64,000 nucleotides of DNA from Candidatus Obscuribacter sp. (GTDB lineage Bacteria > Cyanobacteriota > Vampirovibrionia > Obscuribacterales > Obscuribacteraceae), in NCBI GenBank assembly GCA_016718315.1, contig JADKDV010000005.1:558001-622000 (forward strand). The letters are read 5' to 3'. Under the pieces are notes generated by a model, which was not told the DNA's origin, made no database searches, and saw nothing but the letters and a program-made list of their open reading frames with translations. The translations under genes were made by a program, and so were the position numbers. Positions 15,129 through 24,683 of this stretch are shown piece after piece (the first letter of the stretch is position 1; every line of letters starts with the position of its first letter).

Positions 15129-18011
15129 ATGGCTCAATCAGACCAAAATCCGTCTTCCTCCAATACATCGTTAGCTCCTCAACCGACTGTTCCACCTCTC
15201 AACCCGCCTCTTAAGCCACCGGTGGTAGCGCCTGTTCCGCGGACGCCGCCTACTTCGGCAAATCCTGGTTTGGCTCGGCCTCCGGGTTGGCTCTTTCAGT
15301 CTGGCAATCCAATTACACCTGATGCTTGGCGCAAATCAGTTGATAGTCAGGTGCTTGACGAGACCAAAATCTACAAAGCACCTGTGCGGCAAAGCTTTGC
15401 AAGCAATGCTGTCCGGGGCGCACCTTCTATCGTTGAGCTTGCTCGTGCTCTGAAGAATGACCCACAGCTCATCTTCGAATTTGTTTATAACAATATTGAT
15501 TGGGAGCCTGGCATCGGGCTTCAGAAGGGCGCTCTTGGCTGTCTGCAAGATGGTATCGGTAACTCCTTCGACCAGAGCGCCTTGCTTATTGCACTTCTGA
15601 GGCAGGCCGGCTTTGTTGCCAACTATTCGCTTGGCCAGATTCAGTTGTCTGAAGCGCAGTACAACGCCTGGTTTGGCACCAATAGCATCTGGGCGGCTTA
15701 CAACTATTGCGGCAATCTCAACGTACCGGCAGTTTACCCCACCTGGAATGGCTCCATTTACCAGATGGTAATCAGCCACTGCTGGGTGCAGGTCGTCATT
15801 TCAGGGACGACTTATATGCTTGATCCGACGATCAAGACTTACACCCGCAAGACGGCTGTCGCAAATCTCGGCACAATTCTGGGTTATAACGCTACCACTT
15901 TCCTCAATAACGCCAAGTCCGGCGCCACAGTGGATGCTGGCGGCAACTATGTCCAGAACATGAATCGGACTAATATCCGCAATGATCTGAAGACTATGAC
16001 TTCTAATCTGGTCTCATACATCCAGAACAATGCTGTTGGTACTGCCCCCGCCGGCACAGCTACTGTTGAAGACGTCATCGGTGGACAGGCTATCGTGCCG
16101 GTCAGTCTTCCGTTTGCCTACAGCACGACTTTGGCTTATGAAGCACCCGGCGATGTGCCGACAATCTGGACCGGCGATGTGCCGCTCTCGTACAAAAACA
16201 CGCTCCGTGTTCAATTCCCGCTTTCCACCGGCGGATGGTCAATCGATCAGACTTTCACATCCGATCAGTTGGCAGGTAGCAGGCTGACACTCTTCTTTAA
16301 TAATAGCTTGCAGCCGGTGCTCGCACTCAATGGCGTCACAGTGGCGATCGGTGAAGCGCAGGGTGTTGGCACCTGGAATTCGGTGCAACTGACTGTCGTG
16401 CACAACGGCTATCCAGTCACCTGGTATAACCAGCAGTGGTGGCAGTCGTACATTAGTGCCGGTAAGTATTACCTGATTGGTAACGCCTGGGGTAATGCCG
16501 GTCGCGGGCAATCACTATTGCACCAGAAGCAACTTGCCCAGAATACGGCGGCTGGTGGTTCGAGCACTTCCGAGCCTATTATGGGTGAGCAGTTGTCCGT
16601 GATTTGGTGGGACGTTGTCGGACAAGGTAGCCGAGTTGCCGACCTCGTCAACCGTCTCAAGTCTTGCAAAACCGTTTATCACCATCAAGTCGGTGTGATC
16701 TCGTTTGACAGTTTTAGCGCTGGAGCATTTGCTACCGACATCGGTGGTGTTGCCGCTGGTTCTACCAATCTAAATAATGACATGACCCAGGTGCCGATTA
16801 ATGACGAAGTCAACGCCATGCATGGCGTTGCTTTGGAAGCAGTCACTCTGGCGCAGGTGACAGGTCTGACTCCTGGTTTGTCGACTACAACCGTACTCGA
16901 TGCGGTCAACTCTGCAGGCGACAAAATCTACAAAGGCACCAGTGCCAACTGGAATACCGGTGCAAATGTTGCTGCCGCCCTCAACGCCAACGGTTTCTCT
17001 ACTACCGACACCAACAACATCTATAACTGGTATCTCCAGTATGGATGGGCTGTTGTGATGGGTGAGAGTCCCAATCGTACCCTCGGCTCCTGGTCTGGCT
17101 GGGCCGATTGGCTTTATCCGGGCTCTGGTGCATTTGGTTTGCTCAATGGCTCGTACAAAGGTGGCGGCGCTCAGCCTGGTCCCGCGATTGCTGGTGCTCC
17201 CAGTCCCAATCCGGTCGAGGGCAGTCCGGTGACACAGTACACTGCCGGCGATCCGATCTCGATGTCGTCTGGTGATTTCCTTTACAGCCATGATGACCTT
17301 TCTATCGGCAGTGGCGAACATCCTTATAAGCTGACTTTTCAGCGCTTCTACAGCTCTGCAAACCAGTTTGTTAACGGTCCCCTGGGCCGCGGCTGGAGTC
17401 ACGGCTTTGATCTGTCTGCGAAAGTCAGCAGCGACGGCTACCTGGCGATGGGTGATCAGTTCGCCATTCAAGGCGCTGCGACGATTGCTGAACTTTTCGT
17501 GGCAATTGATCTGTTTAATGACACCACAAACCCTGTGGTCAAGCTTGTTACGGCATCCATCGCGGATAATTGGTGGGTTGATCAGTTGGTCAACAACACT
17601 GTTGTCGTGAGCATGCCTCAGGATACAAACGTTTATGTGAAGCAGCCGGATGGCAGCTATACTGCGCCGAGTCGCAGCCCTTCGACGTTGACTCTGGTTG
17701 CCGGCGCGTATACCGTTACGACGCCACAGAAGCTGAAGTTCAACTACAACACTTCCGGTAAAATTGCCACTATCGTTTATCCAAATGGAGTGACGCTGAC
17801 GTTTAACTACGCCAGCGGTGTCCTCTCTTCGGTCACCAATGGCATGGGTCGCACGCTGACTCTCAACTACACCGGCGGTAAGCTTACGTCGGTCACCGAT
17901 GGTACTGGCGTAGTGTCAGCTTTACTTTGGATGCCAACTCCAACCAGACTGCGTTTGTTGACGCAAATGGCAAAACCACTAGTTATTCATACGATAACCC
18001 GGGGCGGATGA
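15129..18011 (+). CDS. Rhs/YD-repeat protein, N-terminal part (frameshifted)
   Basis: The first half of a nearly 2000-residue Rhs protein. Residues 1-60 are Pro-rich with no signal peptide. Residues about 93-240 form a transglutaminase-like domain (FEFVYNNIDWEPGIGLQKGA, GNSFDQSALLIALLRQAGF, HCWVQVV, YMLDPT); the usual catalytic Cys is Ser146, while His217 and Asp232 remain, so thiol catalysis is lost. Residues about 698-760 resemble the DUF6531 start of Rhs shells (GDPISMSSGDFLYSHDDLSI ... GPLGRGWSHGFD). YD repeats follow. At 17909 the frame breaks: reading GGC then CGT AGT in the +2 frame restores GTGRSVSFTLDANSNQT into the next ORF. One lost base explains it. Confidence 0.82.
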   Translation: MAQSDQNPSSSNTSLAPQPTVPPLNPPLKPPVVAPVPRTPPTSANPGLARPPGWLFQSGNPITPDAWRKSVDSQVLDETKIYKAPVRQSFASNAVRGAPSIVELARALKNDPQLIFEFVYNNIDWEPGIGLQKGALGCLQDGIGNSFDQSALLIALLRQAGFVANYSLGQIQLSEAQYNAWFGTNSIWAAYNYCGNLNVPAVYPTWNGSIYQMVISHCWVQVVISGTTYMLDPTIKTYTRKTAVANLGTILGYNATTFLNNAKSGATVDAGGNYVQNMNRTNIRNDLKTMTSNLVSYIQNNAVGTAPAGTATVEDVIGGQAIVPVSLPFAYSTTLAYEAPGDVPTIWTGDVPLSYKNTLRVQFPLSTGGWSIDQTFTSDQLAGSRLTLFFNNSLQPVLALNGVTVAIGEAQGVGTWNSVQLTVVHNGYPVTWYNQQWWQSYISAGKYYLIGNAWGNAGRGQSLLHQKQLAQNTAAGGSSTSEPIMGEQLSVIWWDVVGQGSRVADLVNRLKSCKTVYHHQVGVISFDSFSAGAFATDIGGVAAGSTNLNNDMTQVPINDEVNAMHGVALEAVTLAQVTGLTPGLSTTTVLDAVNSAGDKIYKGTSANWNTGANVAAALNANGFSTTDTNNIYNWYLQYGWAVVMGESPNRTLGSWSGWADWLYPGSGAFGLLNGSYKGGGAQPGPAIAGAPSPNPVEGSPVTQYTAGDPISMSSGDFLYSHDDLSIGSGEHPYKLTFQRFYSSANQFVNGPLGRGWSHGFDLSAKVSSDGYLAMGDQFAIQGAATIAELFVAIDLFNDTTNPVVKLVTASIADNWWVDQLVNNTVVVSMPQDTNVYVKQPDGSYTAPSRSPSTLTLVAGAYTVTTPQKLKFNYNTSGKIATIVYPNGVTLTFNYASGVLSSVTNGMGRTLTLNYTGGKLTSVTDGTGVVSALLWMPTPTRLRLLTQMAKPLVIHTITRGG

Positions 18012-21000
18012 CGGCATATTTCTTGCCTGCCAATCCTCTAACCGCCGCTGCCACCAATGTCTATGACTCGTTGTCTCGAGTCAAAACTCAGTCCAACGCC
18101 CGGTCTCAGGTTTGGAACTACTATATCGCTGGTTCTCGCTCGGAGATTGTTGATCCAATTGGTAATCGCGATATTTTCTACTTCAACGCTCTGGGCGGCA
18201 TCACACGTCAAATTGACGCGCTCGGGTTTAAGACCGACAACGTGTTTGATGGTTTGAACCGTATGGTCCAGACCACCATGCCCGAAGGCAACCAGATCAA
18301 ATGGACTCTGGATGCCAGCAATAATCCGCTGACGCGGACTCAGGTGCCGAAGCCGGGCTCTGGGCTTGCTAACATCGTTGAAACATTCACCTATGACCCG
18401 CTCTGGGCAAAGGTCAAGACATACAAGGACGGTCGCCTCAACACGACCACATACACTTACGATGTCACGCTCGGCAATCTTTTGACAATCCAGCGTCCGG
18501 TCGTCGGTGGGTTGACTCCCACTGTGACTATGACCTGGAATGCTCGCGGTCAGATGCTTACGAGAACCGATGAAACCAACATCGTGACAAAGTTTACTTA
18601 TGATGTCACAACAGAAAGTCTGACCACTCAGGTGGTCGACTATTTTGCTGGTGGCGGTCATCTCAATCTGACCACCTCGTTTGGCTACAACGCTTTTGGC
18701 GACGTCACTAGTCTGACTGACCCGCGCTCCAAGAGCACGACCTTTAGCTGGGACAATCTGCGGCAGCTCAAGCAAAAAACTGATCCAGCTCCGTTTAGCT
18801 ACGTCATGAATCTCAATTATGACGACAACGGCAACTTGCTCAATATCCAGCGCCAGACTGGCACTACACCAGCCTGGCAGATTTACAGTTGGACTTACTC
18901 GCCGACAAATAAAAAGCTTACCGCTGTTGATCCCTCCCTCAATACTTCTACCTGGACTTACGATGGGAAGGACCGTATCCAGACAGTGACCGATGCGCAG
19001 TCTCGTCAATGGCAATACGCCTACGATGCACTCGATCGGCTAAGCGTCACTACCGACCCAACCAGTACGGTGTGTGACACCCGGACGTTTACCAATAATG
19101 GGATGCTCGCATCGGTAAAGGATGCTCGCAATAACACCACAACTTACTCGTGGGATGGTTTTGATCGGCTCAACAAGACCACATATGCCGACACTACATT
19201 TGAGCAAAACAGCTCGTATGACGCCAATGGCAACGTGCTCATCCAGCTGACTCGCTCTGGAAGCAGCATCGTATGCACCTATGACGCATTGAATAGGCTT
19301 GCCACCAAATCACCAGCTGGTCAGCCCGTCATTACTAATACGTACGATCTCGCTGATCGTCTGACGCAGTCAAGCAAACCTGTTGTTGCCGGCAATCCTT
19401 CTTCAGGGGCACATAAGTTCTTCTTCGACACTGCCGGCCGCTTTTGGAAGGAACAGTATTCCGACTCCAAAACTGTTGTCCACGTACTGGATGCAAACGG
19501 AAACCGGACGAAGACTACATGGCCTGACGGCTACTTTGTTGACCGGACCTATGACGAACTCAATAGGCTCACCGCAATTAAGCTCAATGGCAGCGCCAGT
19601 ACCGCCGTTGCCTTCAGCTACAATCAGCTGTCTCAGCGCACTCAGCTGACGTACAGCAATGGAGCAACTGTCGTCTACACTCCTCAGCTCAATGAAGATG
19701 TGACGACAATTACTCACAACTTTGTAGGCTCAAGTGTTGTCTTTACCTACGGCTTTAACAACGTCCATGAACCAACGAGCGTGCAGGTCTCGGACAGCAC
19801 TTACATGTGGTATCCGGCTGCTGCGTCTACCACCTACGGTACCGCCGACAGTGTCAACAAGTATCCTGCTGTCGGTGGCACTAGTTACACTTATAACGCG
19901 AACAAAAACCTGACTGGTGATGGCGTCTGGGCATACGGTTACAACACCGAGAACCAGTTGGTGACAGCTAGCAAGTCCGGCACTAGCGCCAGCTTTGTGT
20001 ATGACCCGATGCAGCGTCAGAGTCAGAAGACTGTTGGCGCGGTAAAAACTCGATACATCTATTCTGAGTGGCAGCGCATTGCTGACTACAATGGTGTTAC
20101 GGGTACGCTGCAAAATCGGTATGTATACGGCACAGAAATGGATGAACCGCTAATCCAGGTGACCAGCGCCGGCGTTTTGACATTCCTTCATGCCGACAAG
20201 ATGGGCACTGTGATCGCAGTGAGTAATGCGGCTGGTGCGGTTGTTAATAAAAATCCGTATGGTCAGTTCGGGGAGAGCACTACCATTGGTGGTACTACCT
20301 TTGGCTATACCGGGCAGCGCAGAGATGCGGAGCTTGATGGTCTTCATTACTATAAGATGCGGGTATATTCGCCTAAAATCGGAAGATTTTTACAGCCGGA
20401 TCCTGTCGGTTATGCGGGTGCCTCGGACTTCAATCTCTACAGCTATGTCGGCAATAGGTCCTTAAAGTTTACAGATCCGATGGGACAGGCTGCGGTTAGC
20501 TTCTGGTTCCTAATCTTTCTCTACATCGCTTGGTTCTTGGTCTTTGTCGCTTTGGGCACTCAAGCTCTTGCTACAGATGCTGGTATCAGAGCAAACCCTG
20601 CTGCGTACAAACACGAACCGCTAAAGGTGTACGATGTTTTGGACCTGTTGCGCCCGCTTAGTGGATTGCCATTTTACCAAGAATACTATCAAAACCTTGC
20701 GGCCGTCGGCGTAAAATCCGGCGATGGCTGGTATCCGGCAGGATACATTGATGGAGTTGCTCCCGCAGGATGGTACACCCAGGAGCAAATAGCTGCCCGC
20801 ACTCCTAAACCGCAGAACGGGCAGCCTTCTCCAAGTGGAGGTGGTAATGGAACCCAGGGACCCAATGGAGCATATGCTCAACCTGTTTTAGGACTCGGTG
20901 CGGACCAGTCCTTTGGCGGAAATGCTTATTATGACTACAACCAAAGAGCAATCGCTCAGAGCTACGATCCTGGATTTGGTCCAAATACCCCTGGTGGTTT

Positions 21001-21019
21001 TGGCGGCGGGGTGTGGTGA
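17927..21019 (+). CDS. Rhs/YD-repeat protein, C-terminal part with core motif and variable tip
   Basis: Continuation of the Rhs protein after the 17909 frameshift; it has no start of its own. It carries about 850 residues of YD repeats (SYDNPGRMTAYF, NRLTAIKLNG, and so on), then the Rhs core at about 20180-20490: HADKMGTVIAVSNAAGAVV, GYTGQRRDAELDGLHYYKMR and GRFLQPDPVGYAGASDFNLY ending FTDPMGQ. The 177-residue tip after it starts with a strong hydrophobic segment (FWFLIFLYIAWFLVFVALG) and ends in a Gly/Pro/Asn-rich tail. No known nuclease or deaminase toxin motif was seen, and no small immunity gene follows; a terminator does. Confidence 0.85.
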   Translation: MDANSNQTAFVDANGKTTSYSYDNPGRMTAYFLPANPLTAAATNVYDSLSRVKTQSNARSQVWNYYIAGSRSEIVDPIGNRDIFYFNALGGITRQIDALGFKTDNVFDGLNRMVQTTMPEGNQIKWTLDASNNPLTRTQVPKPGSGLANIVETFTYDPLWAKVKTYKDGRLNTTTYTYDVTLGNLLTIQRPVVGGLTPTVTMTWNARGQMLTRTDETNIVTKFTYDVTTESLTTQVVDYFAGGGHLNLTTSFGYNAFGDVTSLTDPRSKSTTFSWDNLRQLKQKTDPAPFSYVMNLNYDDNGNLLNIQRQTGTTPAWQIYSWTYSPTNKKLTAVDPSLNTSTWTYDGKDRIQTVTDAQSRQWQYAYDALDRLSVTTDPTSTVCDTRTFTNNGMLASVKDARNNTTTYSWDGFDRLNKTTYADTTFEQNSSYDANGNVLIQLTRSGSSIVCTYDALNRLATKSPAGQPVITNTYDLADRLTQSSKPVVAGNPSSGAHKFFFDTAGRFWKEQYSDSKTVVHVLDANGNRTKTTWPDGYFVDRTYDELNRLTAIKLNGSASTAVAFSYNQLSQRTQLTYSNGATVVYTPQLNEDVTTITHNFVGSSVVFTYGFNNVHEPTSVQVSDSTYMWYPAAASTTYGTADSVNKYPAVGGTSYTYNANKNLTGDGVWAYGYNTENQLVTASKSGTSASFVYDPMQRQSQKTVGAVKTRYIYSEWQRIADYNGVTGTLQNRYVYGTEMDEPLIQVTSAGVLTFLHADKMGTVIAVSNAAGAVVNKNPYGQFGESTTIGGTTFGYTGQRRDAELDGLHYYKMRVYSPKIGRFLQPDPVGYAGASDFNLYSYVGNRSLKFTDPMGQAAVSFWFLIFLYIAWFLVFVALGTQALATDAGIRANPAAYKHEPLKVYDVLDLLRPLSGLPFYQEYYQNLAAVGVKSGDGWYPAGYIDGVAPAGWYTQEQIAARTPKPQNGQPSPSGGGNGTQGPNGAYAQPVLGLGADQSFGGNAYYDYNQRAIAQSYDPGFGPNTPGGFGGGVW

Positions 21020-21097
21020 CCTATCTGAAATAAAAGTAGCGTTGCGAGATAATCAAATGTAAGAGACGTCGTTGAATTTTTGTCTCTTTTACTATTG

Positions 21098-21138
21098 CGT
21101 GCGATACAAGGTAACAGCCTTGTATCGCACGATTTTTT
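21098..21138 (+). terminator. Intrinsic terminator of the Rhs gene
   Basis: A perfect 13-bp stem, CGTGCGATACAAG (21098-21110) with CTTGTATCGCACG (21119-21131), has an 8-base loop and is followed by A and six T. A second smaller hairpin (AAGAGAC/GTCTCTT, 21061-21088) precedes it. Confidence 0.85.
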
Positions 21139-21209
21139 GACTTTTTGAAGCGTTTTGCGTCGAATTGTTAGTGAACAATTCAAAAATATAGGATGAGGAG
21201 AAGGGCAGC

Positions 21210-23180
21210 CTATTGAGAGCGCCGACCTTTCGCTATCTTTTCAAATAATTTGATACTTCGCTGTTGCTGACTTGCTGATTCAAATCGCATGTTTTTTGAC
21301 TTCAACTCTAAAGCGTCATCAGCTACAACGTAGTCTCCGTGTTCGATACAAGATTCTGCGATGTCTAATGCAAAATCAATTTCTTGCTGTTTGGTTCTAA
21401 TCTGACTAAAAAATACTGTCGGTTTCTGTTCCTTTTCTATTGAATATCTAAGTAACGCGAGCGCTTCACTGATGCAGTTTTTCCAACTCTTTAAAGAGTC
21501 CGGGCTTGACCCTGAATAAGTGGCGGCAAGGCGCAAATAAGTCTTCGACTTGATCATTGGATCTGTTAGATAAGTGCTCTCGATTAACTGTTTGCAAATA
21601 CTACGATATAGATTAATAGAAGAGTTCTGGGGCGCGAAAGTGCTCACTAGTGTTAACCTGTACTTGTCGTATTCGGCAGTGCGAGCCAGTGTTAAGCATT
21701 GCTCTAGGACTTCTTTAGTGGCAGCGGGTGGCTTAACACCTGGAGGAATCTGCAATACGCCATTGTCTACTGGTGTCGACACTGAAATAAATATGGAGAT
21801 GGAAGTAAGTAAAACTAGACCTCGAAAATAAATACTCGTCAAGATCTTGCTGATCTGAGTGCTCCAAGGATTGATTAGCACTGCACCGAAAATTAGACAC
21901 GGCGCCAGAAAATATGCAAGAAAGTTGCCTATAGACTTTTGATAGGAAACATTTGGACCAAACAAGAAATAGGCTAGAAGTAAAAAAGCTGAACAAGCTA
22001 TATTGAGAATAATGGTCTGACAAATTATCCCCTGGCTTTTATTTTGTGGTGGCAACTGGAGCATGCGAGGCGTCGCAAGCAGCAAGAGCACTAGCAGTAA
22101 CAGTGTTGCTGGACCTAAATTGGACGCAATCAATAGATTTATCCAGACAGGCAATTGAATAAAGGCGGATGATAATGCAAGTAAAAACCTATCTTTTTTG
22201 ATGAAATCGAGAGCGTTGAACCCTGCTTCTTTTGGAGGAGCTGGAGTGGTGATGCGGTTTTTTGGGTCTTTCTGAAGAAGTGTACTGATCTCAGACCTCT
22301 TTGCCTTGGGAATGCAGTCGAGGTCTGGTTCATCGTTTATGTGTTGTAACACCAAAAGGACAGGGTTAACTAGAGTAAAAGGAGGATGACCTGCCAGCAT
22401 CTGATAGTAGACACAACCCAGTGAATATAGATCGCTTGCTGGGGTTATTTCCTGCCCTAATAACTGTTCTGGGCAAATGTATTGCGGACTGCCTACAATA
22501 ACGCCATGACTCGTTATGGCTTCTGCGCCTTGTACTTCACCGTAAATTGATTTTGCTATACCAAAGTCGATGATACTTACAATATCAGAGCCAGACTTGG
22601 TCTGCGAAATTATAATATTGCTTGGCTTGATGTCGCGGTGTACAACTCCTTTGGCATGGCTATGCGCCAGGGCATCTCTGATTTGAAGATAGATATCCTC
22701 GGCCCGCGACATTTCCAGCTTTCCCTCACGGGCGAGGATTTTGTACAGGCTTTCACCTTCCACATAGCGCATGATGACGCATGGCCGTCCAATTGCATCT
22801 TGTGTTGCTCCAAAGACTGCTGCAATGTTTGCGTGTGTCAGCTCCATCGCCAATCGAGCTTCTTGTGTTATGCGTTGTATAGACTTTTTGTTAGAGAGCA
22901 ATTCCTCGTGCAAAACTTTTATCGCTAAAGTTTCATCCAGTAATTTATCGTGTACTTTCCATACCGAGCCCGTGCCTCCGGCTCCCAAAAATTCCAAAAT
23001 CGAATATCTTTCACCAAAATCCGGCAATGTCTTTATAGTTTTATCTGCCGCACTTTTTGAAGAGAATGGCTCTTCAGCTTCATCGTCAAAGAACCCAATA
23101 ATCTCCGTAGTGGAATCATCAGGCATCTCCCTCAAATGAAACTGGTTATTCAATTTTTCTGAGAACTCAGTGTCTGACAT
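21210..23180 (-). CDS. Membrane Ser/Thr protein kinase with helical C-terminal tail
   Basis: About 656 residues. Kinase domain at about 58-330: glycine-rich loop LGAGGTGSVW, Lys88 in LAIKVL, HRDIKPSNI with the catalytic Asp183, IDFGIAK (Asp205), and SPQYICPEQL for the APE region, so an active Hanks-type kinase. Several membrane segments at about 320-460 (LLLLVLLLLATPRML, IILNIACSAFLLLAYF, and others) are followed by a helical tail (residues 480-650) resembling degenerate TPR. I prefer ATG 23180 over TTG 23198; neither has a clear ribosome-binding site. It converges on the Rhs gene, separated by its terminator. A signalling link with Rhs is possible but unproven. Confidence 0.9.
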   Translation of the reverse strand: MSDTEFSEKLNNQFHLREMPDDSTTEIIGFFDDEAEEPFSSKSAADKTIKTLPDFGERYSILEFLGAGGTGSVWKVHDKLLDETLAIKVLHEELLSNKKSIQRITQEARLAMELTHANIAAVFGATQDAIGRPCVIMRYVEGESLYKILAREGKLEMSRAEDIYLQIRDALAHSHAKGVVHRDIKPSNIIISQTKSGSDIVSIIDFGIAKSIYGEVQGAEAITSHGVIVGSPQYICPEQLLGQEITPASDLYSLGCVYYQMLAGHPPFTLVNPVLLVLQHINDEPDLDCIPKAKRSEISTLLQKDPKNRITTPAPPKEAGFNALDFIKKDRFLLALSSAFIQLPVWINLLIASNLGPATLLLLVLLLLATPRMLQLPPQNKSQGIICQTIILNIACSAFLLLAYFLFGPNVSYQKSIGNFLAYFLAPCLIFGAVLINPWSTQISKILTSIYFRGLVLLTSISIFISVSTPVDNGVLQIPPGVKPPAATKEVLEQCLTLARTAEYDKYRLTLVSTFAPQNSSINLYRSICKQLIESTYLTDPMIKSKTYLRLAATYSGSSPDSLKSWKNCISEALALLRYSIEKEQKPTVFFSQIRTKQQEIDFALDIAESCIEHGDYVVADDALELKSKNMRFESASQQQRSIKLFEKIAKGRRSQ

Positions 23181-23467
23181 TTGAAGCCGAAAATTCAAGG
23201 TGCGTTGCTTGCTTAATCATACACTGGATCTCTTAATAAAGAGTAACGTTTAGGGCGTCTTGCAGGTTTGGGTTTGACTGCTCTTACAGATGCTCTCGTG
23301 TGAATTTTTCAATGCAATTGAAACGCGAATTAAATTCTGGAAGGAGCGCACCGAATCAGGTACAATTAGATATTCGATTATTTAATTTGACCCGATCAGC
23401 AAATCATCATAGGCACGAATGCCTTGGTAAAGAGTCATTAGCAGCGATTGAGATTACAAGCTTTAAA

Positions 23468-24499
23468 ATGAAGATACCTAGCCTAGTGAAAATTTTGAAT
23501 ATAAACGACTGCACACGTTCGCACGTAATTCAGGTGTCGCTTTCTTTAGCAGTCATCTTGTCGTTATTTACAGCCTGCGCACCGTCTTCTTCGCTACCGC
23601 CGGACAGCTCACACACCAGATCGTCAGTAGCATCACTAATGCCTCTCAATAATGTCTGGAAGGTGCCAATCGCTAGCCTGCCTGTCGATGCTCATTCTGC
23701 TCATTACATTCGCTCCATCGGGGCTGATAAAGGCATGCATCTTGATTTTGGTTCCGGCACCTATGACGGCTCCGCCATTGGTATTCCAATCACAGTGCTT
23801 GATGGACGGTCGCCGGTAAAATTGGTTCAGCCACAATTTGATTATGCCGATGAGAGTGACAAAGGACCATATCCAATACCGGCAAATGTGAAAATCGAAG
23901 GTGGAGGCGATCGACATGTAATCGTTCTCGATCCCGCCAAAAAAATGCTATATGAGATGTTCGACGTCAGACCCACTGAGAAAACTTTCGAAGCTGGTTC
24001 CGGCGCCATTTTTGATTTGACTAAGAACGACACTCGACCTGTCGGGTGGACATCTGCGGATGCTGCGGGGCTGCCTATTGCACCGGGGTTGGTGCAATAT
24101 GATGAGCTAATGGACGCGGTCAAAACAAGCGGCGACCTGGGCCACGCAATCAGGTTTACGGTTCAAAATACTCGTAATGTTTATGTTTGGCCAGCCACCC
24201 ATGCTGCTTCTGATAAGACTAGTTCTGACCTATCGCCAATGGGACAACGTTTTCGGCTCAGGAAAAACTTTTCAATTGAGAACTATAGTCCAGAGATCCA
24301 GGTGATCCTTAGAACACTAAAGAAATATGGAATGATACTTGCCGACAACGGCAGTGACTGGTTTGTGAGCGGTACTCCCGATGAGCGCTGGAACAACGAC
24401 ATCCTTAATGAGTTCAAGAGTGTGCGCGGAGCTGCCTTTGAAGCAGTCGATACGAAAGGTATTGAATCGGTTAATAGCTATTCTGCTAGAGGCTTTTAG
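23468..24499 (+). CDS. Secreted lipoprotein of unknown function
   Basis: 343 residues from the ATG at 23468 (an upstream TTG frame is less likely). The N-terminus has a long hydrophobic segment ending in FTAC, a plausible lipobox, so an outer- or inner-membrane lipoprotein. The mature part is a conserved-looking domain: LNNVWKVPIASLPV, MHLDFGSG, YGSAIGIP-like turns, VIVLDPAKKMLYEMFDV, DLGHAIRFTVQNTRN, MGQRFRLRKNF, and a C-terminal KYGMILADNGSDWFVSG. I cannot name the family. Similar layouts occur in secreted beta-rich proteins of soil bacteria, but this is a memory-level likeness only. No neighbour suggests a role. Confidence 0.72.
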   Translation: MKIPSLVKILNINDCTRSHVIQVSLSLAVILSLFTACAPSSSLPPDSSHTRSSVASLMPLNNVWKVPIASLPVDAHSAHYIRSIGADKGMHLDFGSGTYDGSAIGIPITVLDGRSPVKLVQPQFDYADESDKGPYPIPANVKIEGGGDRHVIVLDPAKKMLYEMFDVRPTEKTFEAGSGAIFDLTKNDTRPVGWTSADAAGLPIAPGLVQYDELMDAVKTSGDLGHAIRFTVQNTRNVYVWPATHAASDKTSSDLSPMGQRFRLRKNFSIENYSPEIQVILRTLKKYGMILADNGSDWFVSGTPDERWNNDILNEFKSVRGAAFEAVDTKGIESVNSYSARGF

Positions 24500-24683
24500 A
24501 ATGCATGTGGCGGCTCAGGCTCGTTTATTAACTATCGGCTGAAGAGCCGAGAGCTCGATGGACTTTATTTTGATTGCGCCACGCCCAAGTTTGCAACCAG
24601 TATGATCACTAGTAAAAAGCCTGTGTTTTGCTATCCTGCCCGGTGGTATCAATAGTAGATAGCGGTGGTGATTGAGAGGGATT

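Noticed and set aside
16770..17471. A 233-codon reverse ORF in the Rhs gene
   Set aside because: Antisense shadow of the Rhs shell start; no start signal and composition unlike the other proteins.
17900..17930. Programmed -1 frameshift in the Rhs gene
   Set aside because: No slippery heptamer or downstream pseudoknot is visible at the break; loss of one base explains it more simply.
18038..19015. A 325-codon ORF on the reverse strand inside the Rhs gene
   Set aside because: It is antisense to well-supported YD repeats, has no ribosome-binding site or family likeness, and such mirror ORFs are common in this repeat composition.
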